A stretch of DNA of 64,000 bases, from positions 666,659 through 730,658 of the forward strand of contig JANPYM010000017.1 in NCBI GenBank assembly GCA_025890175.1. The letters run 5' to 3'. How positions within the stretch are numbered: the first letter of the stretch is position 1; each line of letters begins with the position of its first letter. The position numbers were made by a program, and so were the translations under genes. The stretch is from Ciborinia camelliae (taxonomy: Eukaryota > Ascomycota > Leotiomycetes > Helotiales > Sclerotiniaceae). Shown piece after piece: positions 11,825 to 24,085 of this stretch. The notes below the pieces were generated by a model. The model ran no database searches. It was not told the origin of the DNA and saw nothing but the letters and a program-made list of their open reading frames with translations.

Positions 11825-14399
11825 CTAAAACCCTAATCCCCTCCCCATCCCCCTCTCCCTCACTTCCATCACCTCCATCACCTCCCTCACATGATCTCTC
11901 TCCACCGTAATCGCCATTTTCGGAACCGTTATCCCCTCACCCCTATTCCCTTTCCCATTCCCCACCTTATCCTTATCCTCATCCTGAATCCCACCACTAT
12001 CCTTATCCCCATCATCCTTCTTCAAGAAATTCCTCCCCATTCCCACCCCCGCACTTACAGTCGTCGTAACGGTCCCGGCTTCCGTCGCTAAACCGATATG
12101 CTTTCTCGTGCTATCATATTTATACTTATAGTTATAGTGATTGGTTATTTTGTTACCCGTTGGATTTGGATTGCTAAAGCCCATGGAGTTATAATCCCCG
12201 AATCCCGATTCGGAAATAGGTGAGAGGGGGGTGAGAGGATGAGGACTGTGACAAGGATGAGGATGAGGATTGGGAGAGGTGGGAGAGGTGGGAAGATTAT
12301 TCGTGATTGTAGGGTATGAACAGGTGTGGGGATTGGAATGAGAGTGCGAGTGTGAGTGGGAGTGAGAGTGCGAGCGATGGGGAAGAAAAGTAGACGCATT
12401 ATCTTTGGATGTTATCCAATGCAGGACTAAGACGCTAAAGAGGACTGTAGATAGGTGTGGTGTTAGTAGATAACTAGTTGAGGGAGGAGGAGAAAAATAT
12501 GGATGTATGTGCCTGGGGACCTCAGAGAAGGAGACGTGACGTACTGTCGACATTACAACACATGAGACAAATCCAGCCCGGTTCGCCTTTGAGTACCAAT
12601 AGTAATGACAGATTGCTAAGATACACATTAGATTAGATGTGATTATTACGAATATCTCAGATTGTATCTTATCATCCACTTACACAACGCTCGAGGTGAG
12701 TGTACAACAACTTCCGACAAAAGTACGAAGTGCAACGGTGCGTGTTTGTGAGTTGGGGTTGTTTTTGTATGAATAGAGGCCTTTGATCATTAGCCCTGGT
12801 ATTCTTCCTTTGGGATGGAATGTTGATTGTTACCATGAAGTGGAATGAGAAATAAAGAGGTCAAGTAAACCTGGGTAGATTGGTCAAACGTGAAGCCTGG
12901 GAAATGCATCACGGGCTTACATTAACAAATATATCAAAAGCCTAACAAATTCATTAGTGGAAGGAATCGTCTGATACATAGATAGGGCTATGTATAGGGA
13001 TAGGAAAGTGGAAAAATAAGCGCCCGGGACAGGACAAAACTTACAATAAGAGGTATCATCGCAATCTGTTTCATCCCAATACGACATTCACCATTTTTGT
13101 AATTGGCAAACCGACTACAAGAGAGAGTCTAGATTAGTATGTAGGAACTTACAATAATAATACCTGGGACGATGCCATGCCTACAAGATGAAATTCAACG
13201 CGATGACCACGCAGTAAGGAACTGGTATGATACCATCAGCTTTGAACATTCAGGAAGGCAACAAGATACCCACTGAGCATGCCGAAAGAGTTGAAGAGGT
13301 AAAGAGCATCTTTGATGCGTGGTTTTGACGATAGACGGATGATATACTATTATTTGCGTCAGTATATCGAGTCCATGACAGGATACTACGCGCTTACCAC
13401 TCTTTCGACGAGAAAATAGTAGATGAGCTGTTGGGTTTAGTGATTATTGATTTGAACCCACAGATGGTGTAGAGAAACATACAACCTAAAAACACCATGT
13501 AAGTAATGCTGATTCATGTTAAACTAGATCTTGTCATCTCAATTCGATGTTGGATTGGGGTTGAAAAGCCTATCATGATACTCACTTTAGTTGTCATGTA
13601 ACAAGACAAACAAAGTATGATGGCATTAGAGCACATATGCTTTGAATAATTGACACCATATCCGGCCGAGATAACGGCCGTCCCAAGCACAAAGATGAGG
13701 GAATCCAAATATATCAAAAGAACCACTAATTGATCGACAAACCATGAATCAATCTCAGAAACCTCTACAAGAAGAAGCCATGAAGATAAATATTGAGGAC
13801 TTACGCCAACAAACCAGCGGGTATCGAGACCAATCTTGTACATTTTGAACGCGGCGAGCTACATCAGAGCTTCAGTACATACACAATTCCCAACTTTGAA
13901 GGTTTTGTTAGTTACCGAGCTGAAGAACTTACTCATGCAGATGGCTAAGACTGCCATTGATATCATGGATAAAACAATCGAGAAGACTGTCCCAGCTCTC
14001 GGTTCCTTTGTTGATGCCTCTGCCATTCGATTTATAAGGACTTTCATGATTGACCTTACTATCCACTCAATGAAAATGCATATCACGAGTGGTTGGAGGA
14101 GAAGAGGTAGAATTTGGGCAAAAACGCACACGGAAGGATCCTTCATAGGTATGTCACAATTGCTCGGAAAGTTGGAGATGTTGAGTTATTATCCAATTGT
14201 TATCTTACGGGTGGGTGGATTGATTGTGTAACGCCTGGTCTTACTAATCTCTCCCAAGAAGACACGATGGCGCAGGCCAGCAAACACGATGCGTTTAAAC
14301 CAAGCCCTGGCTTACCTTGCGATTGCCATGGCTTAATGTTGAACAAGAGAGGTTGAAAGAATTCCACAACAGCATCTTTGAAGAAAGCAAGATACTCAT
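11825..14399 (-). CDS. Fungal-specific multi-pass membrane protein with His/Ser-rich tail
   Basis: Thirteen exons join without a frame break (531 residues): 14316-14399, 13916-14140, 13805-13858, 13586-13762, 13398-13427, 13274-13346, 13185-13221, 13045-13114, 12921-12941, 12834-12870, 12684-12780, 12545-12615, 11825-12444. About seven hydrophobic segments can be counted. Conserved-looking blocks are YKIGLDTRWFVG, LIYYFLVERVYIIR, NSFGM, NGECRIGMKQIAMIPLI, VNVYLTSLFLIPLHGLYSY, LRTFVGSCCTLTSSVVNLS and KGEPGWICLMCCNVDILFSV, followed by HWITSKDN. I know this layout from a family of receptor-like fungal transmembrane proteins without assigned function. The cytosolic tail has an (SH)n run and long low-complexity sequence. 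The first exon (start ATG 14397-14399) and the exon 2 donor (GTAACT) are the least certain parts; the central exons are strong. Confidence 0.75.
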
Positions 14400-17300
14400 G
14401 TGGTAACAAGGAATGTAGGTAATACTGAACTGAAGCCAATCCAACGAGTCTAGTATAAAAGTCACATCAACAGCTATGAGAAACAACAACAATAATACAA
14501 TATCCTCCTCCTCCCTCGAAAAGCCAACCAACAAAAATCCATCAAAAACACGGAATAATATTGTGAAACAATGGATTGGCTTTGATCAACAAAATCAAAG
14601 CCATTGTATTACCAAGATGACCGAAGAATTGTGGACGAAGCAAGGGATTGAGAATCCTCTCAAGTTCTCATAATTCCCTCTTCACCTCACTCATCACCAA
14701 AGAGATAAATAAAATCCCCAACCATACATCCTCCTCGACTCCTTAAAAGTCCCAACTGCATAAATATGAATATAAATCTCGAATCGATATGATTCATCCA
14801 TGCGGGAAGGCTTTTCCCGGAACCAACGCTGGTCAGCACCCTACGACCCAAACTAAATAAATAGCTAAAAAAGCAAAAAAGCAAAATCAATCGATGTCAT
14901 ATCAATACATCTACAGACGGCTTCAGAGAAAGTATGGATAGAATTGGGTGATGGGTGCCGTCTTTGAGGATCCATGTTTTACAATGAAGAAAGAATTCAA
15001 TCTGAAGAGACATTTCATGATGAAAAAGCAAAGAAAAGGAAAAGAAAAAAGAAATCCCCGGATTTTGCCGAGGAATATCAAGTAGATAGATGAGATGTGC
15101 CGGTCCCAAAGTTATGGAAGGTAAAGGTAAAGGTGAGTCTTACAAAAAGTTTTGAAACTAGTTGACGAGACACATCAATGATGGTTTTTTCTTTTTTTTT
15201 TAGCTCTTGATTTTTTTGACGGATGATGGGAGCATGAGATTAGATTAGATATTCCAATATAGGTATTTTTATGATAAAATTCTAGGTTGTCATATCATCT
15301 CTATAAACCAGATTAGATATCCATGAAGCTTCATCTTCATCTTCATCTATAAGAATGATTATTTTTATTTTTATTTTTATTTTTCCACGCTCATTATCAT
15401 GACATAATTATAATAGATAGTATCATCAGGATAGAATAGGATAGCTAGCTAGGTGACGCACTCGTCTCATCTGTTCGTTCATCCAGACTGATATAACTAC
15501 ACCTACTCACACAACATTAGGTACCTAGCATCTTTCTCACCTATCTAAATCACCTGCATTTTCTTCTTTTGCAGATTTCTTCTCCAACTTTTCTAATCTC
15601 TTCATTTCTCCATCTATTTCCTCCCCATCTTTCTTCCTTCCTTCTCCTCCATAATCGAACCCACCTCCTTCACCACCATCATCCTAATCCTATCATCCTT
15701 CCAGTATAAACAATACCTAACCCTAACCCTATTCATCAACCCAACCCAACTACAATGAACATAGATACCCATCTACCTAGATACCTAAACAAAACATCAA
15801 GAATCATGAAATACATTTACCGTAATTCATAATATGGTATAAGATTGATTGAGTTCTTGCTTAGCCAAGGCAACATCAACATCAACACCAATTAAGAATT
15901 CTTCTCTAGGTACTCAGTAGTTACTAAGAGATATAATAATTCGAGTGCCGGAAATGAAAACAAAACAGGATGTTTGTTCAAGAGTAGTCTAGTCTAGTAT
16001 CTAATAAGCTACGATTGTTTCTGGTCGATATTTGGCGCTGACTACTTCCTAGATACTTATTAAAATATCCAATGGATATTGAAAATCCAAGGAAGGAAGA
16101 AGGAATTTAAGAAATCCTTCTCGAAGGTCGAGATATTCGGGATTGATTGTTGTATTTATGTATGTATGTACCTAGGGACTTGCTGTTGAGGGATTGTATG
16201 TAAGATACATAGGTAGGTAGGTGCATTTATAGGTACCTAGGTATATTGATAGAACCTTGAACAGCTGAATCATTTTCGATTTGTGTTTCCACACCTGTTC
16301 CGAAGAATAGGTAGGTATGCAGGTAGGTAGGCAAGGTAGGTAGTCTCTGGTGAGATCTCACCTCATTCTTTACCTAGGTAGGTAGGAAGTACCTATATAG
16401 CCATGCAAATAAATCATCAATCACGCGGTTGGGGTGATTTTTAGGTTTTGAATTGAGGAATTCACGAATTAATAACCTTACCCGTGGACCTTGCAGTTGG
16501 TAAAGTCAAGATAGCTACCCCAACCTAGGTATTGTGCGATAAATTTAGAATGCATTGGAAAGATGAAGAGTTTCCAAATACAGTATGATAGAACGGAAAT
16601 ATCTTTTGCTGCACTGGGTTTTCAAATACACCCATGTATGGTGGATGGGTGAGTTCCGTCTTTTTCCAAACACCTACTTGCATATATGCATGCATGCATC
16701 TTAAATGTTCAATGCGGCATTTTTGGTTCCTGGAAACCTAGATGGAAATCCAATGGAGTTTATTACCTAGTAAGGTCAGGTCAGACTTACAAGGTAGGGT
16801 AGGTACCTAGGCAGGTTAACTTTAAGGTTGTTTACCTTACCGTAGGTAGCTCTAGACTTCCCCATCCCTATCCCCAACTCGAGATTCTCAGCAAACACAC
16901 ATATATCAAATCAAATCAAATCAAAACATCAATCCATCAATCTATCAAATTCGTTCTCAGACCCCATTGCCGTCTCAAGTTCTGTTCGAGCATTGCCAAG
17001 AAAACCCAACACTAACACTAACAGCAACACTAACAGCAACACTATCAAAACGCATCGGGTATCAAAACACTAAAGTTCTAACCCCCGCCATCAATTATAT
17101 CAAATGGATCTAAAATAACATGAGCTAAGCTAAGCAGCAAAATAAAGTTTGGGTTTAAGCTTTCCTACTAAGCTTTTTGGCCAAGTCGGGATTTATCCTG
17201 ACACATATGGATGGATAGTAAGGGATTCTGATTGGATGGTTCGGAGGTGCCAAGGCTGGGGTAATTATGAAATGGGTGAAGGGTCTTCAGGGCTGAGTTT

Positions 17301-18836
17301 ATAGTCATTGTTATAGTTATGGATAGTCTAGAAGCATTGGATGGTCTTGATTGACTCTGAGAAGAATTTTTAGTTTTGTACTGTATTCAGATTGGATATT
17401 ATTGTAAAGGGTTAATGGTAATTATAAGAATGAGTAAAGTTGATAAGATAAAATGTATGTTAAATACTTTCGTAGTTAGATACCCTCTTATGTAGGAATC
17501 CTTCGTATTGTAATATCTATATTTATATATATATTTACCTCCACCTTTACCAACAAAACATATATCAGTCTTTGAAATAAAGTGAAGGAATACCGAATAT
17601 ATAATTCCAATTCCAACATCAACTCGGCAGTAAGTAACTGCGCACCAACATCCATTACTTTAGTCCCACCCAAATACCCAAAGCCACCAAACACATGTTG
17701 TAACTTGTAACTTGTAACTTGTACTTCTTCAAAGTTATCAGCCACATTTATTTTTATAGATATCCATTGAGCTAACATGAGGTTCTACCTCCTTTCCTTA
17801 CCTGTTCCTGTAGTAAGTACTAGTCCTAGTCATAGGTAGGGAATCATGCACGGGGCCATCCGTAACTCCGCCACGAAAGGAAATTGCTCGAGCCTCACCC
17901 GAAAAGTATCAAGCATCGTTGGTACTACAATCGTACAATCGTACAATCGCACCTTCCCATCCATCCTCCTCCTCTCCTCTCCCATCTAGCCTCACTCTTC
18001 ACCCAATCAAATCATGTCACAGACATCGTTTACCCAATCAAATCCTCTCACCGACATCTTCACCCATGTCACAATTCCCATTCCAAATCCAAATCAATCC
18101 AAATCCAAAAATATTTCCTCTCACTCTCACTCTTACTCTTACCTTGAATCTTCTCTAGTATCACCATAAGCTTCGTTGGTTTCGTTTCATTCATTTCCAT
18201 TTCCATTTCATCAATGGGGAAAACGAGGTGAGCTAAGGTAATTCCAATTGCGAAGCCTGGAGCTGGAGCTGAGAAAGTGGTTCTTGATTTTCTATTTCTT
18301 TCTTCCCTGACGGAGACTTCTCTCCTCTCTGATTCATTCCGTCCCTCATCCCCATCTTTCTACATAATCTCTACCATGACCCATCAATCGTTCTTTGATT
18401 GAGAATACATTCTGATTGAGATTTCTTTTCTGTGTCACGTACTTACTACTTTTTTTAAAACCTTCTTAAACCCTTCCAAATCTTTACATTCACTCAACGT
18501 TTCCATTGTGATTCGAATATCCAATACAATAATAAATACCATCACTCACTACCTACTTTAAGTTGAGGGCAGAGCCTTGAATTAACTTTCTTTCTTTTCT
18601 TTCCATCTCGCACTTTTGTCTCCGGTTCAAATCATCAATACTTTTTAGATCGATAAGAAAAAAGATTGTCAAATATCTAGTCGATCTAACGTAACGGTCT
18701 TTAATATTTCCATTATACCTTCTATTGATTGATTCAACCATACATTTACACCTCGATCCAATCATATCTACGACCTCAAGCAGCAAGCGCAACTTCACTT
18801 CACTCTATCCCACCACCACCCTACCCCATTACCAAA
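14400..18836. repeat. Long intergenic region, microsatellites, no gene seen
   Basis: No coding exon can be supported in 4.4 kb. It holds ACCTAGGTA/TAGGTAGG tracts (about 15760-16400 and 16790-16850), a TTTTTA run at 15360-15382, CTAACACTAACAGCAACACTAA near 17005-17045 and TAACTTG repeats at 17700-17720. The pyrimidine-rich 18250-18830 stretch just before the next ATG looks like a fungal promoter and long 5' leader. A short TTAGGG-type motif (CCTAACCCTAACCCTA) is at about 15717-15732. Confidence 0.5.
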
Positions 18837-20002
18837 ATGGGCAACATCGACATCGATTCCCCCCATCCGCACATAACCAAAGTCCCTCTCGAAACGATAT
18901 CCAAACTCGCTCCCTTCTCGGGTCTCATCCTCTCCATCATCCTGATCCTCTACTTTGCCATTCGATTCTACCTCCTGGAACCCATCATCCTCCCACGCCT
19001 CTATGGAACCGTCTTCACATCCATGCCTGCAGGCACCCCTCTCCGTCTCGGCTTCATCAATCATCACATCGCCGGTCTCACTAAACTCTTCATCCTTCTC
19101 TTGGCGGCCTATCCCTTCATCTCGGTCACTTTCCTCACTTCTTCTCTGCATACCCCATTTGCCAAAGGAAGCGCGGTGACAATGGGTGATATTTTGATCA
19201 TTGCCGCGCAAATGTTAATCGCAATGTATATATTCGAGTTGTTATATCGACCCAAGATTAGTCCTGTGAGTGTGGGTCATCATGTGGGAACGATTTTGAT
19301 TGGGCAGAGTGCTATTGCTATTAGTTTGGATTTGGTGAAAGAGAGGGATGCTACTATTGAGTTTATTTTGTGTACGGTTTGGGGTATGTTTTTTTTCTTT
19401 CTCTTTTTTTTCTGTTTTCCTCCCTCTCCTCTCTCCCTCCTTAAAAAACCCTACTAACACACATCCCAGGAGCCTTCGACATCATCTCGGAATTCCTCCC
19501 CCATCTAACCATCATTCTCTACCGTGTTTATCCCACCTCGCACGCCTTCCTCCGTAAAATCTTCCGCATCGCCGCCATCACCACCTTCACAGGCACCATT
19601 GCCGAAACCATCCTAACGATGTTTCTCTTCGGGAGTCTCTGGGATCGATGGACCCTAGCGTTTAAAGTGACGACACCCATGTTGCATTTGGTATTCATGG
19701 CGGCGCAATTGTGGGGGACGTGGAATTTCATTGGTCTATATAAAAGACAAGGAGTGCTTTTGAGAGAACAAGAGAAAAGGGATGAAGAGGAGGGAGGGAG
19801 GAGCTTTGGTCGGGAATCGGCAGACGGGAGTCTGAGTGATGAGGATAGGAATCGGGATCGGGATGCTATGAGTGAGAACCCCAGGTTGAAAAATGTCCCT
19901 GCGGTCACGGGTTTGGAACTGCTTTCGGGGAATCATAATCATCGGAGTCTCACTTTGAGTCCGAGAGGTGATGCATTTTCGAATGATGAGAGGATAAGGT
20001 GA
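18837..20002 (+). CDS. Polytopic membrane protein, possibly TLC-like
   Basis: Two exons, 18837-19383 and 19470-20002, flank an intron with donor GTATGT, branch CTACTAACAC and acceptor CCCAG; the protein has 359 residues. The start context is ACCAAAATGG. About seven hydrophobic segments run from residue 20 to about 275, with conserved-looking SVGHHVGTILIGQSA in the middle and WGAFDIISEFLPHL across the splice. The His pair and helix layout resemble TLC-type lipid-synthesis or sensing proteins, but I cannot prove this by eye. The C-terminus (about 285-359) is charged and disordered, rich in Arg/Glu/Asp. The stop codon is the first TGA of a 12-bp minisatellite, so slippage could lengthen the tail. 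Confidence 0.75.
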
Positions 20003-20210
20003 GGGAGGGAGTGAGGGAGGGAGTGAGGGAGGGAGTGAGGGAGGGAGTGAGGGAGGGAGTGAGGGAGGGAGTGAGGGAGGGAGTGAGGGAGGGAGTGAGG
20101 GAGGGAGTGAGGGAGGGAGTGAGGGAGGGAGTGAGGGAGGGAGTGAGGGAGGGAGTGAGGGAGGGAGTGAGGGAGGGAGTGAGGGAGGGAGTGAGGGAGG
20201 GAGGAATGGA
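19999..20210 (+). repeat. 12-bp minisatellite (GAGGGAGGGAGT)n
   Basis: About 17 near-perfect copies of GAGGGAGTGAGG-type sequence in register, ending in diverged GGAGGGAGGAAT units to about 20240. Because the period is a multiple of three, open frames run through on both strands (Arg-Glu-Gly-Val repeats forward, Ser-Leu-Pro-His repeats reverse). These are artefacts, not genes. The array begins at the stop codon of the preceding gene and so forms its 3' UTR. Confidence 0.9.
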
Positions 20211-23200
20211 GGGAGGGAGGAATGAAGGGAGGGAGGAATGTCAAGGTCCCAAGTGGAGGAGGGGGAATATATTATATATACGGTGTTGTTTATTTAATAA
20301 AACACCATGGCAAGGCAAGGCAAGGCGTTCTTTCGAGGCATTTTTTTTGGTATTTGGGATAGCGCTTGGTATGGCAATTGGTATTGTATGATATGTATGA
20401 TATGTATGGTATGAAATGGATGGATGGATGGATGGATGGATGGATGGTACGGAGTTGACAGAAAAAATTTGCGGGTTGATTAATGTATGGGTATGGGTGT
20501 GGGGTATGAGTGTGGTGTAGGGGTATGTGTCATGTGTGAGGATGGGAGTTTTTGGGGATTCATCATCGAAAATGACATGTCTGGATGGATGCATGGATGC
20601 ATGGATGTGTATGTATGTATAATAGAAAGCTGGAGAAGACAAAAAATGGAACTATAAGATAAGATAAGATGAGATGAGATGAGATGAGATGAATTAGGTA
20701 TAGTGATGAGTATAGAATAGTATGTATGATATATATAATGGGGAATAAGAGGATGAGAGGATGATATGTATAATGGGTATGATGGGAATGAGAGGATGAG
20801 AATGAGAGGATGATGTGATATGAGAGGATGATGTGAATGAGAGGATGATGTGTATGAGAGGATGGGAATGAGAGGATGATGTGATGTGATGGAAATTTAT
20901 ATGGTTGATTTATGTTTTATATTAAAAGAGAGAAAAAACAAGAAAAGAGGAAGAGAAAAAGGAAAAAAGGAAAAGAAAGAGGAAGAGGAAGAGGAAGAGG
21001 GGAAAAAAAAGGAAAAGGGGAAAGATAGAGGATATCTATTAAACTCTGATGGATGGATGGATGGGATGTATATACGAGGGTGATATAAGAGGATATTAGA
21101 AGGAGGGTGATAGAAGAAGGATAGAAGGAGGGTGATAGAAGGAGGACAATATAAGGAGGATAATATAGGGAGGATAGTATAAGCCATAAAATGAAATAAA
21201 AGGAAATGCCAACTACTGGTGCCCATCCCATGTAGATTATGTATGTATTTGTGTGTTATATATTGTTCATCGCATTCTTCTTCGAATTGCCTTTTTGATT
21301 TTTGAATTTTTGATTTATTTTCTTATTATTGAATATCTTCTCTAGATGCTAACCGACTAACTAAATTTATTGTGTCCAGTCTGATCCGGGTTGGTTCGTT
21401 CATCCATCATTGTATAGATGTAAGAAAATATAATAAAACAGACATAACATAATATCAATGGCCAGGGGTAGGTATATTATATATATATAGGTATGTATAT
21501 AAGGGTTGAGTACGGCCGCTCGGCCGACCAATAATAATAATATTCCTCTCCCATAGCTCACATATATTATTGGCAACGCCCCTTCACGACCTCGTTCGCA
21601 GCTTGTAGAGCCCTAGGTGTTTTATTCCAAGTATGTTGGAGATCATATATATACAATTATGATAACAAACGACCTATAAAGAATCCCCAATTAGTCTCCT
21701 CATCATTACAACATCATGCATGATACATGTATGAATGAATCAAAATAAAACGGAGGGAAAACATCGAAAGATAAAGATGTAAAAAAATCAGAAGCTGAAC
21801 GCGTTCTCAGCAATTGCAACTTTGTGCATCTGAGTGAGCTGGGTATAACGTATGTGTTGATCATCATATTTTTTTTTGTGTGGTCTTTTCTTTGGTCTTT
21901 TGGGGGGAGGGGGGAATGTGAGGGGGAGAGAAGGAAGAAAAGGGAGAAGGAGAAGGAGAACGTACGGATTGAAGTGGCGAGAGCCGGGTGCTGATGCTGA
22001 TGAATGCATTCTGGAGTTAGTATGCTCATATCATATACCTATCTACCTACCTAATAGATGCCATCGTAGGCAGATTTTTGGCAGGCCTATGGATTCCATT
22101 GGAAAGAACCTTTGCAATGCAAAGCAGAGCAATATGGTATAAACTGATGTTGTTCCAGTTCCGTCCAATCCAATCTGAGTCAATTGGATTCAATCGCGCG
22201 CTCGATCAATTATTAATTAATCAATCAATCAATCGTTTGAGGGCTCCAATTGATCAAGGAAGTGTAACGCAACCATAGGAATCGCAATCGCAATTGCAAT
22301 TCATGGTAATGAATAAACGGCAGCTACCTAGATGTAGTAGGTAGGTATCATTCGTTGTGTGGTTGAATTGATGAGGAAAGAAAAGACTCAGTTCGGGAAA
22401 ACGAAAAGAAGAAATAGAAAATGAGAAAAAAAATTGAAATACGCGCTAAGAACAGAAACTTTTTAGCGGGGTGGGAGTGGGGGTTTGGATAGAGAGGTGC
22501 TATGGCCACACCCTGATTCTGGGATTGTTGGTGGGTAAGGGGAGGTGTGTGCTGAGAAATTTGATCGGTTCACGTCTGGACTTGGGACTTGGGACTTGGG
22601 ACTCTGGTTTTTGAGAGATGGAGGATGGAATTGGTTGCTTTATTAGGTTGTAATCGATATAATAATAATTCTATGAACTTGGTATCTAGGTACATAGTAG
22701 TAGATAGATAGGTAGATAGATATATTTAAAATTATTATTATTACGTAGGCATATATACATGCATATTAGAGAATGAATGGATTTAATATTATACTAGGTA
22801 GATAGTTACTACATACATACACTATCTACGCTACTCTCTCCTCCCCTCTTCGCTTCTTCATACATCAACTCTCATTCCAAAGGTTTTTTAAACCACTCCC
22901 CTTTTCTTCTCTTTTCTCTCTTCTCTCTTCTCAATATCTACCTAATCTTTCGTTATAAGCTGATCAACCCTAACCCTAATCTCATCTCTCTACTTTACAA
23001 AAATAATTCAGACTTAGATTTCATCAAATTCCTCTAGATTTTTTTTATTCATTTATTTATCTATCTATTCTAACTCTTTTTAATACTTTTTTATATCCTT
23101 TTTAAAACTCTAAACTCTTTAATACGAAATAGATAACAGATAACTTAACTTTAATATCCTCTTTAGATTAGATAACTTAGACTATCTATTACTTATAGCT

Positions 23201-24085
23201 TATTTAATGCTTTTCAGGTTTGATTAGACTAGTGCTTTTTGTTAGGTTAGGTTAGACTAGGTTAAACAATTTGAGAGGTTGGATAACTTAGATTAGGGTT
23301 AGGGTTATATAATCTTAAATCTTGATTGATCCTTATTGATCTTTATCGAGAAAGTTTCCATTTGAGGGTGAATTTGTTAATCTGGATGGCTGTGGCTGTG
23401 GCTGGGCGGGGGAGGAGAGGGGTTGGGGAGGTGGTTGATAAATCGTGGATTATTATCGAGATTCGAAGAAGTTACTTGAGTTGCTTGAGAAAGAAAATGG
23501 AAAGGAAAGGAGAGGGGGGAAGGAAAGCTCGGTATGGTGCTGAATGAAATGAAAAAAGTTCGGCCTATCTTGTAAGATTATGTATGAATCTTACCTACCT
23601 ATGATCTATCTCAGTCGTCACGCACTTCTCACAAGCCTGCCAGCCCGCCAGCAAGCGAGCCATGAAAAAAGAACCTTGAAAAAGTGCGGAAGAAAGCCGA
23701 TAAAAAACATTCATTCATTCAATTCAATCAATTCAATCGCCCAAGCTCTAGTACAGTACTATCAAAACCAAAACATCATATCCATTTTCCCCATTCCATT
23801 CCATCTTTCGCTCGCTAGATTGCTTTCCTCTCAATCTGAGCGGTTTCCCTCCCTTCCATCTATCATATCATCTCATATTATCCCAACCATACTATTATCA
23901 TATGCATTATTTTAAAGGGGCGTATATCATTCAGTCATAAAGGAGTCTGTGAGGGAGGAAAGAAATATTAGTCACTGTCTCTGATTGTCAATCGGAATGA
24001 AGAAGAAGACGAAAAACCTACGTCGTATCGTATCAATTACAAAATATCATTTTCTTCTATACCCATTCGTGAAGAAACAGGCGAT
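20211..24085. repeat. Intergenic simple-sequence DNA
   Basis: No gene is supported in almost 4 kb. It contains (GGAT)n at about 20415-20446, GATGAGAGGAT units at 20745-20885, GAAGAGGAAGAGG at 20970-21000, TAGGTAGATAG at 22680-22725 and pyrimidine-rich DNA at 22830-22940. Two short TTAGGG-type tracts in opposite orientation lie at about 22967-22980 (CCCTAACCCTAA) and 23284-23298 (TTAGGGTTAGGG). Confidence 0.5.

Noticed and set aside
18795..19211. 138-codon minus-strand frame
   Set aside because: Antisense to exon 1 of the polytopic membrane protein; highly charged composition typical of a shadow frame.
19939..20391. Long frames of Arg-Glu-Gly-Val (+) and Ser-Leu-Pro-His (-) repeats
   Set aside because: Produced by the 12-bp minisatellite, whose period is a multiple of three; no start context or unique sequence.
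20886..21231. Lys/Glu-rich and Ser/Phe/Pro-rich frames on both strands
   Set aside because: Low-complexity purine tract (GAAGAGGAAGAGG); no domain or start context.
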